From contig JAJPIG010000025.1 in assembly GCA_021324855.1 (NCBI GenBank), positions 1 to 47,886 on the forward strand: a DNA stretch of 47,886 nt, in the 5' to 3' direction. A program made the position numbers and the translations under genes. Positions 44,461 through 47,886 of this stretch are shown piece by piece. The notes below the pieces were generated by a model, which searched no databases, was not told where the DNA came from, and worked only from the letters and a program-made list of their open reading frames with translations. The stretch's first letter is position 1. The number at the start of each line of letters is the position of its first letter. The DNA comes from Pseudomonadota bacterium. Lineage in GTDB: Bacteria > Desulfobacterota > Binatia > Binatales > Binataceae.

Positions 44461-44997
44461 ATGAAAATCAAGGTCGATGACATAGCCGCCGAGGCCAAGG
44501 GACTCTCGTTCCGCGAGCCGGAGGAGGACGTGAATCGGCTCCTCAGTCATGGGGTACGTGGCGAATGGCGGCTTAGGGCGCCAATCGATGTTTGTCTCTC
44601 GTATTATCGCGCGGGCGCCGAATTGTTCTTCGAGGGAGAGCTCGAGGCCTCGACCGGCGCGCTTTGCGCCCGCTGTGCCGAAGAGTTCGACAGCGAAATC
44701 GAGCGGCCTTTCAGGTTCATCATGACGCCGCGTTCGATGGCCGACGAAATCGGCGCCGCTGCCGAGCCCGATGATGGCGAGTACGGGGTCTACGACGGCG
44801 ACGAAGTCGATCTCAGCCCGCTGATCCGCGAGGAAGTTCTGCTGGCGCTGCCGACTCGTCCGCTATGCCGCGAGGATTGCCGAGGGTTGTGTCCGCGATG
44901 CGGAACGAATCTGAACCAGGACGAATGCCGCTGTCCGGAGCCGGCTGGCGATCCGCGGCTGGCCGTTTTGCGCTCGCTCAAAATCCAGCGCAGCTAG
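44461..44997 (+). CDS. YceD/DUF177 family protein
   Basis: A 178-residue protein with the DUF177 cysteine pattern: ALCARCAEEF in the middle and CREDCRGLCPRCGTNLNQDECRCP near the C-terminus, which may bind metal. YceD-like proteins are encoded immediately upstream of rpmF and affect 23S rRNA accumulation in plants and bacteria. The ATG at 44461 is chosen from the conserved MKIKVDDI start. It begins the yceD-rpmF-plsX-fabD-acpP cluster. Confidence 0.88.
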   Translation: MKIKVDDIAAEAKGLSFREPEEDVNRLLSHGVRGEWRLRAPIDVCLSYYRAGAELFFEGELEASTGALCARCAEEFDSEIERPFRFIMTPRSMADEIGAAAEPDDGEYGVYDGDEVDLSPLIREEVLLALPTRPLCREDCRGLCPRCGTNLNQDECRCPEPAGDPRLAVLRSLKIQRS

Positions 44998-45028
44998 CTC
45001 TGCGCGGTCATAACAGGACGTTTTCCCA

Positions 45029-45208
45029 ATGCAAGCACCGAAGCGCCGTACTTCCCGTTCCAAACGCAACAAGCGCCGCGCGCATGACGCGTTGAGCGCG
45101 CCCAACCTGATCGCATGCCCGACCTGCGGCGAGCCCACGCTGCCGCATCGTGTCTGCCGGCATTGCGGAAACTATCGCGGACGAAGCCTCGCCCAGGTCC
45201 AGGAATAA
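45029..45208 (+). CDS. rpmF: 50S ribosomal protein L32
   Basis: A 59-residue protein starting MQAPKRRTSRSKRNKRRAHD, followed by a zinc ribbon CPTCGEPTLPHRVCRHCGNYRGR, both classic for bL32. It sits between yceD and plsX, the conserved position. AGGA lies about 10 nt before the ATG. Confidence 0.96.
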   Translation: MQAPKRRTSRSKRNKRRAHDALSAPNLIACPTCGEPTLPHRVCRHCGNYRGRSLAQVQE

Positions 45209-45224
45209 GCGGGCAGGTTTTGTG

Positions 45225-46625
45225 ATGAAGATCGCGCTCGATGCGATGGGCGGCGATCTCGCCCCCCGGGCGATCGTCGAAGGCGGCGTTCTCGCCGCCC
45301 GCGAGCTCGGGGTCGAGGTGGTGTTGGTGGGCGATCGCGAGACCGTGGCGCGCGAGCTGCAGACCTTCAAGGCCGACGGCTTACCGATTACGATCGAGCA
45401 CGCGAGCGAAGTCGTCACGATGGACGACTCGCCGCTGGAGTCGGTGGTCGCGAAGCCCAATTCATCGATTAATGCCGGTTTCGAGCTGGTCCGGCGCGGC
45501 GCGGCGCAGGCCTTCGTCAGCGCCGGCAATTCCGGCGCGATGATGACCGCGGCGATCATGGTGCTCGGCACGCTCCCGGGCGTCGATCGGCCGGCGATCG
45601 CATCGCTGATACCTTCGGCGAGCGGCTTTACGCTGCTGATCGACGCGGGCGCCAATACCGAGGTCAAGCCGCTCAATCTGGTGCAGTTCGCGGTGATGGG
45701 CGCGGTCTACACGCGCCGGGTCCGTCAAATCGCGCGGCCACGGGTCGGAATCCTGTCGAATGGCGAAGAAGATTCGAAGGGCACCGATCTGACGCGCGCG
45801 GCGGCGGCGATGCTCGCGCAGATGAACGCGGACATCGATTACGCGGGTTACGTCGAAGGGCGCGACATCAACCGCGGTCGGGTGGACGTGGTCGTGACCG
45901 ACGGCTTCACAGGCAACGTTGCGCTGAAGTGCCTGGAAGGGTTTTCATCGTTTCTGCTCGGGAATCTTCGCGAATTGTTTACGGGAACGGTGCGCGGTCG
46001 GATCGCATACCTGTTCATAGGCAAATTTCTGGGCGCGATGCGCGACCGATTGGATCCATCTGAGTACGGCGGTGCGCCGCTGCTCGGCGTAAGCGGCGTC
46101 GCAATCATCGCGCACGGTTCGTCGAATCCGCGCGCGATCCGCAATGCGATCCGCGCCGCAGCCAACGAGGCGCTGATCAATCGTGTGAATGCCGAGATCG
46201 TCGAAGTTCTCAGACGCGTTGCGCCTGCCGCCGAAAAGCCGGCCGGCAAGGGCCTGCGCGGCATCCTGACCCGGATGCGCGAGCGACTGCATCATATTCC
46301 GCATCCGCACATGCCACATTCGCACAAGGACGCGGAAGCATCGCGAACGAAAGATATGCCTGTCGCTGACCCCTCGCAGCCCGAATCGCGCCGTCGAACC
46401 GGGGAGCTCGCGCCCTCGGTGCTCGTCAATCCGGCCGGCGCGCCTGCGGTCAACGGTACGGCGCCCGAAGGCGAGGTTCACGCTGCGCCACATGATATCC
46501 CCACCAATGGCGCGCAGCCCGATCAGATGCATGCGAAGGATGCCCACACGAAAAATGCCGATGAAGCGCAACGCGGAGCGGACGATCGCTCGCACGGCGG
46601 AAAGAACGATCCGACTCGATCGTAA
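45225..46625 (+). CDS. plsX: Phosphate acyltransferase PlsX with a long C-terminal tail
   Basis: A 466-residue enzyme that makes acyl-phosphate from acyl-ACP for phospholipid synthesis. The core (residues 1-336) has MKIALDAMGGDLAP, SAGNSGAMM, GRDINRGRVDVVVTDGFTGN and YGGAPLLGVSGVAIIAHGSS, all typical, and family members usually end near here. About 130 further residues follow: a His-rich patch (RLHHIPHPHMPHSHKDA, 354-370) and a low-complexity Pro/Ala/Asp/Lys tail. The tail is in frame to a stop just before fabD. ATG 45225 is the expected start. Confidence 0.92.
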   Translation: MKIALDAMGGDLAPRAIVEGGVLAARELGVEVVLVGDRETVARELQTFKADGLPITIEHASEVVTMDDSPLESVVAKPNSSINAGFELVRRGAAQAFVSAGNSGAMMTAAIMVLGTLPGVDRPAIASLIPSASGFTLLIDAGANTEVKPLNLVQFAVMGAVYTRRVRQIARPRVGILSNGEEDSKGTDLTRAAAAMLAQMNADIDYAGYVEGRDINRGRVDVVVTDGFTGNVALKCLEGFSSFLLGNLRELFTGTVRGRIAYLFIGKFLGAMRDRLDPSEYGGAPLLGVSGVAIIAHGSSNPRAIRNAIRAAANEALINRVNAEIVEVLRRVAPAAEKPAGKGLRGILTRMRERLHHIPHPHMPHSHKDAEASRTKDMPVADPSQPESRRRTGELAPSVLVNPAGAPAVNGTAPEGEVHAAPHDIPTNGAQPDQMHAKDAHTKNADEAQRGADDRSHGGKNDPTRS

Positions 46626-46634
46626 TTTTTTTCA

Positions 46635-47573
46635 ATGAAGATCGCCTTACTGTTCCCCGGTCAGGGTTCACAGCGCGTCGGAATGGGCGCAGACCTCGCG
46701 AAGAATTTCACAGTTGCCAAGCGGGCCTTTGAAGAGGCGGATGACGCCCTCGGCTTCGCGATATCACGCCTCTGTTTCGACGGTCCCGAAGACGACCTCC
46801 GCCTGACGGCGAACACGCAGCCCGCGCTCGTCGCCGTCGCAATCGCGGCCCTGCGTGCGCTCCAGGCCGAGGCGCCACTCGATGTTGCCGTTGCCGCCGG
46901 TCATAGCCTGGGCGAATACAGCGCACTCGTTGCTGCCGGATCGCTGACGTTCGCTGACGCATTACGCGCCGTCCGCGAACGCGGCCGGCTGATGCAAGAA
47001 GCGTGTCCGGCGGGCGAGGGGACGATGGCTGCCTTGATCGGACTCGAGCCGGCAGTCGTCGATGCCATCTGCCGCGAGGCCTCAGCCGACGGCCGAATCG
47101 TGGTCCCCGCGAACCTGAATGCCCCCGGACAGATCGTGGTCGCCGGTCACACCGCGGCGGTACGGCGCGCGGTCGCGATGGCGAAGGAACGCGGTTCCGC
47201 GATGGCGGTCGAGCTCAAGGTGAGCGCTCCGTTTCACAGTCCGCTGATGGCGCCGGCGCGCGCCGGAATGGGGAACGTCCTCGCCGCGATCAAGGTTGCG
47301 CCGCTCAACTTCGGCGTCATCGCCAACGTCACGGCGGAAATCAATCTTGACAGCGACCGCGTCAGGCCGCTGCTGCTCGAACAGATCACCGCGCCGGTGC
47401 GGTGGGAAGAGTCGATGCAGGTGCTGGCGCGGATCGGCATCGCAGAGACGTTCGAGTTCGGATGCGGCAAGGTGTTGGGCGGTCTCATGCGGCGCATCGA
47501 TCGCAATATCAAGGTCCGCGCAGTCGAAGATGTCGCCTCGGTCAGGGCCGCGGTTGCCGCGCTCGCCGCTTAG
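46635..47573 (+). CDS. fabD: Malonyl-CoA:ACP transacylase
   Basis: A 312-residue acyltransferase loading malonyl groups on ACP. FPGQGSQRVGMG, the nucleophile elbow GHSLGEYSALVA (Ser91) and the catalytic His in APFHSPLM are present, with length as usual. It starts 9 bp after the plsX stop. fabH and fabG are not beside it within the window, although they often are in other bacteria. Confidence 0.95.
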   Translation: MKIALLFPGQGSQRVGMGADLAKNFTVAKRAFEEADDALGFAISRLCFDGPEDDLRLTANTQPALVAVAIAALRALQAEAPLDVAVAAGHSLGEYSALVAAGSLTFADALRAVRERGRLMQEACPAGEGTMAALIGLEPAVVDAICREASADGRIVVPANLNAPGQIVVAGHTAAVRRAVAMAKERGSAMAVELKVSAPFHSPLMAPARAGMGNVLAAIKVAPLNFGVIANVTAEINLDSDRVRPLLLEQITAPVRWEESMQVLARIGIAETFEFGCGKVLGGLMRRIDRNIKVRAVEDVASVRAAVAALAA

Positions 47574-47609
47574 GACGGCGGCGTATCGGCGCACGACGTT
47601 CGAATCAAC

Positions 47610-47638
47610 TTGCCTAGACCGCACTAACTCCCTATGCT
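47610..47638 (+). promoter_or_regulatory. Possible promoter for acpP
   Basis: TTGCCT (47610-47615) and TATGCT (47633-47638) are 17 bp apart in the 208-bp gap between fabD and acpP, each with 4 of 6 matches to sigma-70 boxes. The same two hexamers occur in the left end of the transposon, 18 bp apart, so the host may favour them. Confidence 0.45.
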
Positions 47639-47781
47639 GCGTCCTAAAATCACCTGGGCATCGAGCTGGCGTATCGGGCAGGGCGTCGTTGCCGATGGAC
47701 GCTGTTGCGGATGATCGGGTGCAAAGCGAATTCGTTTAGCGGCATCGGGTTGCCGTGCTGTGCTAGGAGGAAGGACATTAG

Positions 47782-47886
47782 ATGGCTTCAGACGTCGAAA
47801 CCAGGGTTCGCGAGATTATCAGCGAGCAGCTCGGCGTGGCCGCGGACGAAGTGACTCCAGAGGCTTCCTTTATCGAGGATCTCGGG
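47782..47886 (+). CDS. acpP: Acyl carrier protein (partial, cut by window end)
   Basis: The first 35 codons (ATG 47782, preceded by AGGAGGAAGGA) read [19 protein letters not shown] and then [16 protein letters not shown], the ACP start leading toward the DSL phosphopantetheine site just beyond the window. It belongs to the fatty-acid cluster after fabD but is preceded by a 208-bp gap with its own candidate promoter. Confidence 0.94.
   Translation, partial: MASDVETRVREIISEQLGVAADEVTPEASFIEDLG

Noticed and set aside
1-47886. CRISPR array, rRNA or prophage structural genes
   Set aside because: No regularly spaced direct repeats, no conserved rRNA segments and no capsid, tail or terminase-like proteins were seen.

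Overview
The window is a chromosomal segment from a GC-rich, Gram-negative bacterium. A type II secretion operon (outer membrane implied), F420/FMN luciferase-like oxidoreductases, CoA-ester catabolism with a B12-dependent acyl-CoA mutase, and an archaeal-type ApgM-like enzyme inside a threonine operon would fit an environmental deltaproteobacterial or Binatota-like lineage. That placement is inference from gene content only; no 16S rRNA gene or other decisive marker is present.

Layout. 1-1497: mobile-element edge with the end of an ArdC-like protein, then an XRE regulator overlapping an ImmA/IrrE-type protease gene, abutting the 3' end of a tRNA-Arg(CCG) gene on the minus strand. 1670-3878: inositol-monophosphatase-family enzyme and an MFS transporter. 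3978-10183: plus-strand amino-acid/central-carbon operon: alaC-like aminotransferase, homoserine dehydrogenase, threonine synthase, ApgM-like probable homoserine kinase, GlpX-like phosphatase with an altered active site, and a small zinc/coiled-coil protein. 10192-16745: acyl-CoA metabolism: CoA-transferase, enoyl-CoA hydratase, two acyl-CoA dehydrogenases flanking a two-subunit B12 mutase whose specificity residues match isobutyryl-CoA mutase rather than methylmalonyl-CoA mutase. 16750-27984: minus-strand run headed by a lipoprotein and gspEFGHIJKLMN (no gspC or gspD), ending in an LLM oxidoreductase and a secreted protein.

28080-28334 and 28343-29119 hold a small protein and a second crotonase-family enzyme. 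Immediately after it lies the most interesting object: a 3179-bp IS1595/ISXO2-type transposon (29138-32316) with 27-bp imperfect terminal inverted repeats and a perfect 8-bp target duplication (CAAAATAA). It carries a cargo block: a broken DUF3800 gene, an intact PD-(D/E)xK (VRR-NUC-like) nuclease gene, an intact overlapping HNH endonuclease gene, and a 52-codon ORF. Its transposase has one internal amber codon. Both ends appear to contain inward promoters.

32800-47886 returns to chromosomal housekeeping: an LLM monooxygenase, hisG and hisI, a Bcp peroxiredoxin, an APH-type homoserine kinase (a second candidate for that step), folE, rpiA, glycerate 2-kinase, NAD-type isocitrate dehydrogenase, an HdrB-like cysteine-rich protein, a lipoprotein, a sulfite-oxidase-like molybdoenzyme, nth, a 53-residue membrane protein, then the fatty-acid/phospholipid cluster yceD-rpmF-plsX-fabD-acpP, with acpP cut by the window end.

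Family assignments rest on reading translated motifs and remembered family features; no database search was run.
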